Shown in pieces: positions 11,106 through 22,661 of a stretch of 64,000 nucleotides of DNA. Location: contig WFMF01000014.1 of NCBI GenBank assembly GCA_011033025.1, positions 62,001 through 126,000 on the forward strand, written 5' to 3'. A model generated the notes under the pieces. It did no database searches and had not been told where the DNA came from. It saw nothing but the letters and a program-made list of their open reading frames with translations. Both the position numbers and the translations under genes were made by a program. This DNA is from Beroe forskalii (lineage: Eukaryota; Ctenophora; Nuda; Beroida; Beroidae). Numbering within the stretch: position 1 is the stretch's first letter; each line of letters starts with the position of its first letter.

Positions 11106-12661
11106 AGTATATACATCCATAGCAACCACACGAGTTCCCATAGCAACCGACCTCAAAATTGAAGATTTTTGGTATTTTTGACATTTAGATCTAGGCCACA
11201 TTTTCTGTTTTGATTACTCATCATACAGGATAGATATAATTTCGATTTTGTGAAAAGTTTCAGTAATCATGACCATTCAATTTCGAGATTTTCAGGTTGC
11301 TATTCACTTTCTTAGCAACCACACGAGTTTCCATAGCAACCGGATTTTAAAATTCAAGGATTTACACTTTAATAAGTCCCAAATTCCACCCAAGAAGACG
11401 GGGAACGGACATTTCATCTCACGACACTTCATCTCAGGACACTTTATCTTTAATATGTCAGCTTTACGCAAAGGTTAGGGTCTGGGTTAGGTTAGGGGTT
11501 TTGGGTTAGGCCAGGGTAGGGTTTGGGTAAGGTTTATGGTAAGGGTCAGACAGGGAGCGAAGTGTCCTGAGATGAAATGTCGAGATGAGATGTCGCCCAC
11601 CCAAGAAGACTACATCGAACATGCATTGAACCCTATTGAGCTAGATTAACTGTATTTCAACATTTTGTATTGTCTACTACCCTTTATATCAACAATAGCA
11701 TTGAAATGAATGGCAATTAGCGAGTTTTTCCCAAATTTTTTTCCATTTTGAGTTCGGTTGTTATAGAACTTGTGTGGTTGCTATGAAAGTCATAGCAACC
11801 TGAAAATCTCAATATTCAGCGTTGACTGGTCATGATAACTGAAACTTTTCACAAAATCGAAATATATATCCTGTATGATGAATTATCAAACAGAAAATGT
11901 GGCTTAAATCTAAATGTCAATAATGCCAAAATCTTCAATTTTTAGGTCGGTTGCTATGGGAACCCCTGTGGTTGCTATGGATGTCATGGCAACCTAGAAA
12001 TCTCAGAATTCGCCATTCTTGGTTATACAATTCAAAGAATATTTTTACAGAATCGAAATATCGGCTGTATTTTTCGAATGATCAAAAAAGTAGAAGGGGT
12101 CAAGACTTTTGGCGCACCCTGTGATATATATCACATAATACATGGTGTAAATATATGGACCAATTCTATATTGGTAAACTGGTAGGCGATGGCAGAATGT
12201 CTGCATGTACAATTATACAGTATACACACAGTGCTGGTCACATGGTACAATCGTGGTACTGACTTCAAAAGTGTTTAGTGTGTACGTCATCAATGGATGG
12301 CGATGCAATGAACATGATGTACATTTACAGTGACAATTTAAGAAAGTGTTTCAGTACTTCAGAACAACATTCACGCTGTACACAAACCACAACATTATAT
12401 TGCATTTTGATCTCACATTGATTTCGAACACTTTTGTTCATTTCGTACCCTTAAGTGTCAAGTTGGTCCGTCGTTAATCCGTTGATTTGCACCTTTCAGA
12501 AATAGTAATTATTTATTTAATTAATAAACGGACAGCATTAGTTTGTTTATTGCCATTTTCGCTTTTTAATTCGTAGAACTTCCAGCCATTCTTTGTAAAA
12601 TGTTAATGATTGTATCAAGTCCATGCCAATTAAGTCATTTTGATCGTTATCAAATGCATTT

Positions 12662-12783
12662 CATGAAGTGTTGGGCATGTGATAGATGTAATAATCTGCC
12701 GTTAAATTTCGCACGTTAGTCACATGAAGTGTTGGGCATGTGATAGATGTAATAATCTGCCGTTAAATTTCGCACGTTAGTCA
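12662..12783. repeat. 61-bp tandem duplication
   Basis: 12662-12722 and 12723-12783 are identical as read; each begins CATGAAGTGTTGGGCATG and ends CGCACGTTAGTCA. Confidence 0.9.
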
Positions 12784-13238
12784 CATTTATGTTTTACATA
12801 CCTATCTAATTACAAACTACAGGACAGATCAAGTGTTTTTTAATAATACCGAGTTGACGGGGTTTAAGGGTAACATTTAAAAAGCACGATGAACCCAGAA
12901 GAATTTAACTCAATTTGAATATCTGCGTTAAAATCTGCGAGTGCAACTTATCAAAAATGTGCCAAATTGCATTGATACAAATGGTAGCATTTCGTTAGAA
13001 ATGGCACAAATGGGGGTCAGTAGGGGTTCACCATGGAGTCAGTGGGGGTTCACCAGGGGTCAGTAGGGGGTCGATATTGATTCATTTCAAGATAGATTTT
13101 GAAGTTCAAATCGACAAAAATTGGGTTCAAGAGGTTTTTACGATCAAATTGTGATGTGATCCATGTATACAATCAGAAAGGAAAATAACATATTATTGTG
13201 ATTTCTGTGCAGCGTGAATGTTGTATTGAAGTACCGAA

Positions 13239-13366
13239 ACAGATATTTCAAAATTTTTAGTTCTTTCTGAGTAGACTCAATTAGAAGCAGTTTTCAAATT
13301 ACTCGAGCTTCATTAAACTGCTTGTAATTGAGTCAACTCAGAAAGAATTAAAAATTTTGAAATATA
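13239..13366. repeat. Imperfect hairpin, about 52-bp arms
   Basis: ATATTTCAAAATTTTTAG at the left pairs with AAAAATTTTGAAATAT at the right, with TTTCTGAGT/ACTCAGAAA and AAGCAGTTT/AAACTGCTT in between; spacer about 21 nt. Confidence 0.8.
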
Positions 13367-13594
13367 CCTAAGTTATCATGAGACTCAGAAACAGCGCACT
13401 GCTACTAAAGTACTAAGCGTTGAATGGTCATGATTACCTAATGAAAATTTTCACAAAATCGAAATTATATCTATCCTGTATGATGAGTAATCAAAACAGA
13501 AAATGTTGCCTAGATCTAAATGTCAAAAATACCAAAAATCTTCAATTTTGAGGTCGGTTGCTGTGGGAACTCGTGTGGTTGCTATGGATGTATA

Positions 13595-15189
13595 TGTCCA
13601 ATTCCACGTTACGTAATTCACAAAAACGTCTAATATTTGACAAAAATTGCTCAACAGTTACAACAATTATCATCAAGGAACCCCATTTTTGGCTCATCCA
13701 ATACTTCAGGAAGTTATCTACATCCTATAGAAATATTATTTCTAGAGATCAAAAGGGTTTCTTGTGAGAGTGTTTTAAAAAGCGTTACGTAATTCACAGG
13801 GCTAAAATCATACTTTCACACTAAGAAAATCTGATAGGGTATTTCAGCTCAAACAGAAATGCAGTGCTCTTTTGATTGTGCCAGTCATAGCTCTTAGGGG
13901 GTAAATGTTCAGAAAAATAACCACTTATTTACTAGTTCCTATTTTGGATCTGTACCAAGCACTTTTCTCCTGTTACGTAATTCACAATTTTGTGTTACGT
14001 AATTCACGAGACACATTCATTACGTCACAATTGTAATTTTGCTTCACTTTATTGTGTCATTTTGGTTTTCAGATTGTCATCAAATGAAGATAAGTCATAG
14101 GCATTGCTTGAATCACAGATTTATTTATTTAAAATTGAATTATCATGCTTCAAAAATGTGAATTACCAGAAATCATCAATCACAACCTATAAGGGGCGAA
14201 TTCTTCATACTTTCATTAAATATCGACTGTGATTAGTGAAAGGCCACTGATTTTCATTATTTAGAGTGCTAAGTATTGAAAAATCATGAATTTGAAACAT
14301 TTCGTTACGTAATTCACATTATTTTGTTACGTAATTCACAACTGATTTTGGTCATTTTTGTTCATAATAACCTCATAACGCTGCCAAACTCTTTTTTATT
14401 GTTTGAAATACATTCAAGTCTCAAATGACATGTTATTGATATGGATAACTGTAAAAACGATCGTTTTGTTGACTTTCTTGTCCCTGATGCATCTTTGAAA
14501 ACCGCTAAATTGGACAGCCTTAGACAACGAATGACAGTATGTATACAAAATTGATAGTTTTGGTTACTTGAAGCGTATCCCAATCAATTTTATATTAATA
14601 GCTGCAGAATAGAGGCATTTTGAAATTAAATGGCATATTTTAAATTTGTGAATTACGTAACGTTACGTAATTCACATCAGCTTTATCTCATTCAGGGGTA
14701 AAAATAGAGCAAAACGAATTGTCTCAGTGTCAAGATATACCCACTAAACTCCTGAAATGAAAATTTCAAGACAAAGGACTTGATAGTCCAGGAGTAATAA
14801 AACTTTTTAGTACTATACCGTTACGTAATTCACAACGTTTGAGCTACAGACTAAAAAATGAAATATCTCCTTCATTTGAAGTACTTAAGAGCCAATACAC
14901 CACGACAATGCTGTTAGGGTTCCAAACAATATGCGCAAATGTTTTGCAGCACATCAAGTTGCACATTTGTCAAGATATTATATGGTCGAAAAGTCTCAAA
15001 ATTGACTGTTATTAATGCACATTTGTAGCAAAGTTTGACTGAATCTCACGTAAAACTGATGAGGACTATTCACAAACGGTTTTTTGTTCCTGAAAGTTAC
15101 AGATCTCTTCTAACTAAACACAAAATTTCATCACCTTAGGTCCATCTTGAATTTTTGACCTGTGGTAAACATCGTCGTGGAATTGGACA
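13595..15189. mobile_element. TA-flanked non-autonomous DNA transposon, nested
   Basis: Begins TGTCCAATTCCACG and ends CGTGGAATTGGACA (14-bp perfect inverted repeats) with TA duplicated at 13593-13594 and 15190-15191. The empty target is visible in the opposite foldback arm, where GGATG-TATATA-CTATATACC is uninterrupted. A TA duplication fits Tc1/mariner-type transposition. No transposase frame is present. Nine copies of GTTACGTAATTCAC lie inside, all in one orientation except one. Confidence 0.85.
13608..14833. repeat. Nine dispersed copies of GTTACGTAATTCAC
   Basis: Exact 14-mers start at 13608, 13784, 13972, 13994, 14304, 14326, 14662 and 14820 on the plus strand and at 14648-14661 on the minus strand, where it abuts 14662-14675 to make a 28-bp perfect palindrome. 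The sequence between copies is unrelated, so this is not a tandem array; each core is ACGTAAT-like. The first copy overlaps the terminal inverted repeat, as expected of a transposase or host-factor binding site. Confidence 0.9.
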
Positions 15190-15191
15190 TA

Positions 15192-16350
15192 TACTATATA
15201 CCTATGATATGCGGGACAAAACCATGTGATCAGCATGCTTGTATATAGATATACATTTGCTCACCTTATATAGAGTGTATTGTACCTATAGCCTGCTCTG
15301 TACGTAATCTTATTCATGTGAAATGCCTTGAATGTACCTTCATCACCGCGTTGCTGTTGAAGTCCCATTGGCTCATCGGCACCTCTGCCTGAAAATGTTA
15401 CTTTTCATAATTACATCGCATAATTAGTTGTGTACAATCACGAGATTAACACCCTGCTATAAAGTTTTGTGAAAAACATGAATGTTGTACAGAAGTACCG
15501 CCACACTGTTTAATGTACTAAAGGGTGTACAATGTAGGTACATTACATTCTAAATCTTAGTAGGTACACTGCATCGCCATCCAGTGATGACGTGTGCCGT
15601 ATATAATGCGCATATTATATGATAACTTGTTAGTAGTCATTGATAACATAACTTAAAAATGAAATTGACAAAAAGCATCTACTTCGATTTTATACTCATT
15701 GTCAATGTCACCGGTACTACTGTTGAAACAAGAATAAGTTTGTTGCTCCTTATCGAATCACTGCCGGTTGCCACACTTGCAGGAAATCTGAAATGGTATC
15801 ACGGTGGGGTGGGGTGGGGTGGGGTGGGGTGGACAAGGGTCTCTCGCTATTTTGGCAAACAAGAGTCTGGCGTTTTAAATTGCGCGCGCGCGTTGTCCAC
15901 CCCACGCTTGTCCACCCCACGAAATAGCACAACTGTGTGCTTTTTTCCAACAATTGACTGGCAATCCCTAAGGCTCCTACATTTTTTGAGCTATCGACAT
16001 GGGGTTTTTTGTAATGCCTAGATAAATCTATTCTACACTGAAAGTCCATCTTCTTTTTTTGAATTAGGCCTCACAAGCTCGTCAATCAATCAATGTTCAC
16101 GCGCAATTGGAACTCGACGTTTTTCAACATTTGTACATAATGAGACATTGCGAACGTTGTGATTGGAGTTCCCAGATGATCCTTATATCTCTGGATAGCT
16201 GAGACTTTCCTCTATTGATTCCATGCAAGTTTTAAGAGAAATTTCGACTCTTTTGTCGTTTTTCGAACAGGAACGTTGTTCTAATTGGCGACTCGTCGCT
16301 ACCTGCGCACAAAGTACTAGCAAAGGTGTCCACCCCACGTGCGCAGGGTG
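15192..16350 (+). repeat. Right arm of the foldback element
   Basis: Same sequence and orientation as the solo arm at 316-1448, ending GTGTCCACCCCACGTGCGCAGGGTG-type terminus at 16350, followed by the ATTGT duplication. Carries a (GGGGT) run at about 15801-15830 absent from the solo arm. Confidence 0.85.
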
Positions 16351-16708
16351 ATTGTTATACATCAATAAAAGTTAAAAAGTAAAAAAACCTGAATTTGATA
16401 AATTTTACCTGTGTGAATAATAATTTATATTAGAAACAGTACAAAATAAGTACTGCCTGCCTAGATAAACAACTAAAAATTCAAAACATCAAATAATACA
16501 AAATAAAAACAGTTAAGTTATATAAAGAAACCCAATGTCAATTGACATCTAAAAAACTTATGACGAAAGACTGAAAATTATGGTTTATTTGGAACAAAAG
16601 AAATATATGTGAGGCCTTTTGGTACCAAGTTAAATGATAAACATGATAATGTTTGCCCCTAGAGCCCCTGACTGATACCAGAACACTCTTAAGCAATGCA
16701 AAAGACAG

Positions 16709-16951
16709 TTAAGTCCTCATCATACTCATCACATCTTTATACTCCTCACTTCTTTTCTCTGCCACAAGTTCTGCAACCCTCCTATGGAATGCTTTAGCCA
16801 TTGGAGCCATTCCTCCAGAAGTGGTGTACACCAATGGAGTGAAACTACTTTTCTCTACCTGTATCACTCTTTGCTCATATTCCTTCTTCTTGAGGTTCCA
16901 GAAGGATAAGTTAATTTTGAAAAGAAAAAATAACTTATCCTCCTTTGACAC
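16709..16951 (-). pseudogene. Repeat-encoded protein fragment
   Basis: Minus-strand frame reads FTPLVYTTSGGMAPMAKAFH, then VAELVAEKRSEEYKDVMSMMRT and stops. The last part resembles the plus-strand relic at 27180-27320 (EEYRDVISTMRTKLSFALPK). I know this kind of motif from repetitive invertebrate ORFs associated with retroelements, but cannot name the family with certainty. Confidence 0.5.
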
Positions 16952-17130
16952 GTGTGTGTCCCAGAAGGATACCTAAGTTATTTTTATTTTTGAAAAAGAA
17001 AAATAACTATATTATATTGTACTGAGTTTGTCCCTGAAGGATTAGTTACTTTTAATTTTGAAAGAGAGAAATAACTTATCCTTCTGGGACACCTGTGTGT
17101 CCCAGAAGGATAAGTTATTTTTATTTTACA
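16898..17130. repeat. Three tandem hairpin units of about 80 bp
   Basis: Each unit is CCAGAAGGATAAGTTATTTT, an A-rich spacer, then AAATAACTTATCCTTCTGGG, joined by GACAC-TGTGTGTC. Every unit is thus a hairpin and the joints are palindromic too. Confidence 0.8.
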
Positions 17131-17568
17131 ATGTAGGTGTGTGTACACACAGCATTCTCTGGGGGTATGCTGCTGCACTGCGCAGGCAAGCTTGGCAGAA
17201 GTGTCATACCTGGTGGCACATTAATCACCAATGGTGCCACTAGATGGCACCAATGGTGATGGCACAAATGTTGCTTTAACCAAAGCCCTCTTTATGCGCA
17301 AAGCAGGTAAGCATCTAGTGAGAATTGAGATGAAGCAGCACAACCAATAGTGCACCCTATTGCCATTGGTACCACTACCATTTGCAGCTTGTGTCAGTGG
17401 GTAAGACAACTTCTGACAAATGACAGGCAATATATTGATTTGAATTGCTTACAAATTTCAGGTTTTATCTGAATAAAACTATGCAAATGCATGGTCAATG
17501 ACTGCTGTAAAACATGAAATTATTATTATTTTTTATTAAAAACCCATGGTTAAAACTCTTATTTGCAG

Positions 17569-17761
17569 AAGGATGTCATTTTCACATTTCTTTATTCCTC
17601 CTCAATGCTCAATTGAGGATAAGATGTCAAGAGATGAGGGAGTGTGTATAGTTGGAATAATTGGTCGAAGCAGATCTGATCCATCTACCTTGTGTTCATT
17701 GATAAATTGTTCCTTACCTGGTGCTCATTTTGTACAATATCAACTATCTAATGATATCCAG
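17569..17761 (+). CDS. SMG8: SMG8 exon with start codon
   Basis: Acceptor TTTGCAG precedes 17569; ATG at 17573 opens a 63-codon frame to 17761, then donor GTATGT. The start is chosen because it gives a short leader MSFSHFFIPPQCSIEDK before the conserved VCIVGIIGR segment. Confidence 0.85.
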
Positions 17762-20700
17762 GTATGTCTACAGTTTAATTAGTCAGTTAAGGGGTGCAGC
17801 CTGCACCAGCTTTAAAACCCTTAATAACCAGTGGCATACAGAGCCTTGTTAAAACTCAGGATAAACTGAATTCAATTTAGCTGATGATTTTATGAATTAA
17901 TCAAAAATTCCCAAAAAGTATAAGACTATCTCACTTGGTACCTTGAACATGAAATGGCTATTTGTCTACTATTCCTATCAAATTATCAAAAGTTACTGAT
18001 TTCACGGATCGGGTCATTGAATAAGAGTTGCATAATTACAATTGATGAATAATTTATTTGTTCTCTTTTGACTTGATGGTACAAGTACTAAACGATGTGG
18101 TTCTAATTCTTTAATGACAATCAATTTGGTCTTTCTAAGACATCTTCAGGTCTGTAAATACAATAACATTAATGAATAGAATCATAAAACTCTAAAACCC
18201 TAAAAACTACAGAGTATGTAACGTCCTAAGAACTTTAAGAGTTTTATGATTCTATTCATTAATGTGTCATCCTTCAGGAATCTTGGTCTTTACTATGATA
18301 CAAAGTTGACGCTAAGTAAGCAAATCACTGAACTAAAGAAGTGATGTTTTAGGACAATCAGAAATGTCAACAAAATTAGATTCCTCCTAACCAAATGTCA
18401 GTTAAAAACTATTATATTAATGCCCTTGTAGTATCATGCCTTGATTACTGCAACAGCCTATATTTTGGAATATCAGAAAAACTTCTTAATCAGCTTCAGT
18501 TGATTCAGAATGCATGTGCTAAGACTGTAACAGGAAAATATAAACATGATCATATGGAAAATGACTTGAATGAACTTCATTGGCTTAATGTGAGAAAACA
18601 AGTTATATTTAAGTTGGCATTGCTATCATACAAATCTATTATTGGTAATTCACCTGAGTATCTGAAGGAACTCTTTGTTTATTCACATCATGGCCATTCT
18701 CTTCAACTTATTGTTCCAAATTTCAGCACGCTTTATGGTAATAAGAGCTTTAGTGTAGTGGGTCCTAAACTAATGAACAGACTCCCTAAACATATAGTTT
18801 CTGCTGATGATGTTGATTCGTTTAAAGCATTGCTCAAAACTTATTTATTTAGTGCATCTGAAGTTACAATAAGAAACCTGATTGAATAATGTTTGTGTTG
18901 TGAAACAGGATATATCAGCAACTTTGCCTATTACATGTCATTTAGTTCATAAGCATTTTGCTCTATGAATTTGGTCTCTTGCTTTAGGATATTTTATTCT
19001 TGAATTCATTGTTACTTTGTTAATTAAAGGGGTTCTCTGCTCCAGAAAAAGTGCTATTTTTCATGATCCAATTTATTAATTATTTCTGTAACAATAATTA
19101 TGGTGAAATTCCCATGTTTCTAGGTGCCTCCTATCGCGAGATATCGCACCTTTATGTTACGGCGCAATGACGTCACTACTGCACCAGACCGCAACTGACT
19201 GCTATGCGCGCTATTAAAATACGTGATAAAATTGGTATTTCCCACATTACTTTTATTGTTTGCTTCACTTTTAGTTTTCTTATTTTCTTTTTAAATGATT
19301 GTGTGCTGATTTGATATGTTAGATAATTGACACACTCAACTATTTATGCATTCATTTTGGGACAATAGGATGGGAAATGAGCCCATCTTGCCTGCAGTAA
19401 ATTCTGACAGTTTTCATTGTGAAATCAGTACTTTAATGCATCAGCTAACTCCGAGATACCTTCACTCACCCCCTTATTTGATCTGACTTCAGTTCATTCT
19501 GAAAGTGAAACTCGTCACTCTTCAGTAGCAATTTACCGGTCGACCAGTTCAATTATATTTTGACAACTGTTCAGTCCGACTAAAATTCACTTTTTAACAA
19601 GTTTTGACAAGTTTCAGTTCTGAAAAGAGTGCAATGTAGGACCTGTCCTCTCTAACACCAAACACTCTGGCTCATGAACTCATGAAAATAGTCCCGGTTT
19701 AAACAAGTTTTATACTCTGACACAAGTCCACTCCAGTCTAATCTTACCGACTATAGAACATGTTCACTCTGAATCTATATTAATTCCCATTCTAGCCGAT
19801 TCCGAAGTAGGTTCACTGTTTCTTCTAACACCAGTTCACTCTAACAACAGTAAACGACCGAGTTCAAGTTCTTAGCCGAGGCCGAGTTTGCGTTGTTTTC
19901 TGACTGACGCCAGTCTACTCTAACATCAATTCAACTAGTCCGGATTCAAACAACAGCTCAGTGATCACTCGGACACCAATTTACTGATCACTCTGACACC
20001 ATTCCCGATTCCAACATCAGTTCAGTGTTGGACTTCCGACTGGTGCCAGAGTGAATAAGTGCGAGAGTGACACTGACACTAATTCACCCTGACACCAGTC
20101 TGGATTCCAACAACCTTCAGTGTTCACTCAGTTGCTCTGACAACAGTTCACTCTGACTCAAGTCCGGATTCCAACAAGCGATCAGTGTTCACTCAAATGA
20201 CAAAAGTTCATTTTGACACCAGTCTGGATTCCGACAACCATTCAAACAAGAGTGTAAACTCTGACAACAGTTCCCTCTAACATCAGTCCGGAATCTGGAT
20301 TCCAGCAACAGTTCATAAAACTATTTGGTTTTCTCTGATATCTTTTCACTGATCATTGTCCATGTAAAAGTGCGTTACTATTATACCTATGTTAATATTA
20401 CTGTCAATATGCATTATGATTTGTACGTAGTAATAGTATCAATTATCATATTTAGTCAATCATGACGAATAAAACCGCTTCAAAATGTATAATTTGGAAA
20501 ATCATCTGAAACCTAAGGTGAATGTAGTAAATTCCGTCCATGAACTAGGATGAAATACTATATAAGCATGCTAAAAGCTTAACAATTTCACCAGATTTCA
20601 CACCTATTTCCCACTACAATAGTACAATAAGCTGTTTCACCTGTAATATAACACTGCGCGACAACATTTTGGTGCTGGAGTGACGTCATCGCTAAATTTT

Positions 20701-22627
20701 AAACCGCAATAACTCGCGAAATAATAAAGATAGAGGGATGGGGATTTCAACATTTTATTACATGTAAGGTGAGATATGATAAAATCATAATGATTTCAAT
20801 TTCATGTAAAGTCAATTCTATACCAGAGAACCCCTTTAATAATTTAGGATTGTTTATTTATTAGTTATTAGGAATTTACCTTTACTGCTATGACATCTTA
20901 GATTCTAAACTAATTCAAGATTTCTTTGAAGTTAATCATTTATTTATTTTATCAACATGTAGGATTGATATGTTGCAAGCACTTCTGTGTGAAAGCTTGC
21001 TTAAAAGAAGTGCTTTATAATTGTCAATATTTATTTATTTATTATCTAATGTTATTGTATTTACAGACCTGAAGATGTCGTAGAACGATGAAATTGATTG
21101 TCATTAAAGAACCACATCGTTTAGTACTTGTACCATGGAGTCAAAAGAGAATAAACAAATTGCTCATCAATTATCAAAAGTTAATAGAGGAATAACCCAC
21201 AATGTAATTGTCTTATATTACTCTGTGACAATACACAGGGGGGGGGGTTACCGCCCTGGCCAGGGTGGGAATAATATGAAGAGGCTCCTCAGGACCCAAC
21301 AATATTGCTGTTAGTTTCAAGTAGACACAAAAGGCAGGTTTAGTGTCAAATAATCAAATGTTTGAGTGGATCTGTTAAACTTGAACTATGCAATGTTAAA
21401 TGTCAGCCTTTTCAGTGCTCATACGATAGGAACACCAACACCCTCTACATCTTCATAGAGAGGAGCACTGGCAGAGGCAGTGCTCCCACTGATGAGGAGT
21501 CTCACTTACAGAACTACCAGGATCTAGCTAAAGTTAAACTGGAGGTCAGGCATGTCAAATTCATGTTATTTACATTGCAGGTATATCTGGCTAGTGGCTA
21601 GTTTTAAAACTATGTAGTCATTCAGGGGTCATTCATAAACCCATGCTCAAATTGTGAGATTTTACGATTCTAAGTACTAGTAGACGTTTGTTATTCATAA
21701 TACTAAGTAATTACTAGCCTGAGTATTTTGTTGCAAGTAAATCCTCAAAATTTAAACTCATGCTCAAATCGGTATTCATAAACATAGTAAATGCTCAAAA
21801 CAAGTACTCTAAGAGTTAGTAATGGTTTCATTTTCTCAGAATAAATACTCGTGTGTATTTTGAGAGGGTTAGTCATACGAAAACAGTCGTTTTTTAATGA
21901 CTTTGACAAATAAAAGTGGGATAACGATTTGCTTCCACCCTTGTTATCACAATGACTGTTGAATAACTTTTGATCTTCTACGGCTTATTACTGACCATGG
22001 GTCAGCTTTCGTATATAAACTCCTCATCTCTACTCCGTTATATAACATTCGATCATAGATTTGTGTGCCTCAATGATTGGTCATTGTAGGTCATGTGCGT
22101 GCGTCACGTGACTGCGCTGAACCAATAGCAGAGAAGGAGATAATTGAAATAACTGTAGTTTATCTTTGTTTCTATCAAGTTCGGTTCAATCACGGCATAG
22201 CTGCCGAACTGCCCTCCTTTTGGGAGGGCGCCCTCCCATGCCCTCCATTTGCCCTCCTTTCGGACCTTGCCCACCTTTTTGGAGGGCAAATCTGAAAATT
22301 TACCTATAATTCTGATAATTTACTCACAATTTTGAAAATTTGCCTGATATTCACTATCTCGGATCACATTTTTAGTCGTTCCCTAAAAAAAAGGTCGCCA
22401 TTTTTTGAAAATTTACCTACCAAGCACTATCTCGGATCGATTTTGAAAATTTACCTATCAAGCACTATCTCGAATCAATTTTGAAAATTTACCTGCTTAA
22501 CATGCTTGAAATTTATGCATAAGTCACCGAAAAATCTAAAAATTTACCTAAAATTCTGAAAATTTACCTACAAATGAGAAAATTTACCTAATAGGCACTA
22601 TCTCGGAATCAATTTTTAGGCGACGTC

Positions 22628-22661
<34 letters not shown>

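Larger units (their letters stand above)
11106..13594. repeat. Foldback interior, non-coding inverted repeats
   Basis: Contains the recurrent phrase GGTTGCTATGG-GAAC-CGTGTGGTTGCTATGG in both orientations, an exact 61-bp tandem duplication, G-rich short repeats near 13012-13075 and a hairpin. A short TTAGGGT-like patch lies at 11475-11545. No gene seen. Confidence 0.7.
9994..16350. mobile_element. 6.4 kb foldback element with 1.1 kb inverted arms
   Basis: Outer termini are CACCCTGCGCACGTGGGG at 9994 and its reverse complement ending at 16350, flanked by ATTGT on both sides. Arms 9994-11105 and 15192-16350 are inverted copies of one another (with small indels such as a GGGGT microsatellite at 15801-15830). 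The interior is non-coding and itself folds: 11110-11280 is an inverted copy of about 13425-13592, with a third relative at 11750-12010. No transposase is visible, so it would have to be mobilised in trans. Superfamily not assignable: long-TIR elements with 5-bp duplications do not fit mariner (TA) or typical MULE (9 bp). Confidence 0.85.
16356..17568. other. Region upstream of the first SMG8 exon seen
   Basis: No plus-strand gene seen. Contains a retroelement-like coding relic on the minus strand, tandem hairpins at 16898-17130 and CACCAATGGTG short palindromes at 17224-17360. The acceptor just before the SMG8 ATG implies that an untranslated upstream exon may lie here or further left, but none can be recognised. 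Confidence 0.5.
17996..21168. mobile_element. Nested insertion complex in the first SMG8 intron
   Basis: Flanked by the 15-bp direct repeat AATTATCAAAAGTTA (17981-17995 and 21169-21183), which looks like a target duplication. Inside, about 120 bp at 18050-18170 are repeated inverted at 21048-21168 (both with ACCTGAAGATGTC and ACCACATCGTTTAGTACTTG). Between the arms lie a LINE fragment and its 3' UTR, and within that a TTAA-flanked MITE. Confidence 0.65.

Noticed and set aside
21060..21110. Possible second hammerhead (CTGAAGA-TCGTAGAACGA-TGAAA)
   Set aside because: CUGANGA and GAAA are present, but no helix III can form after GAAA and no UH site is in place; only a resemblance.
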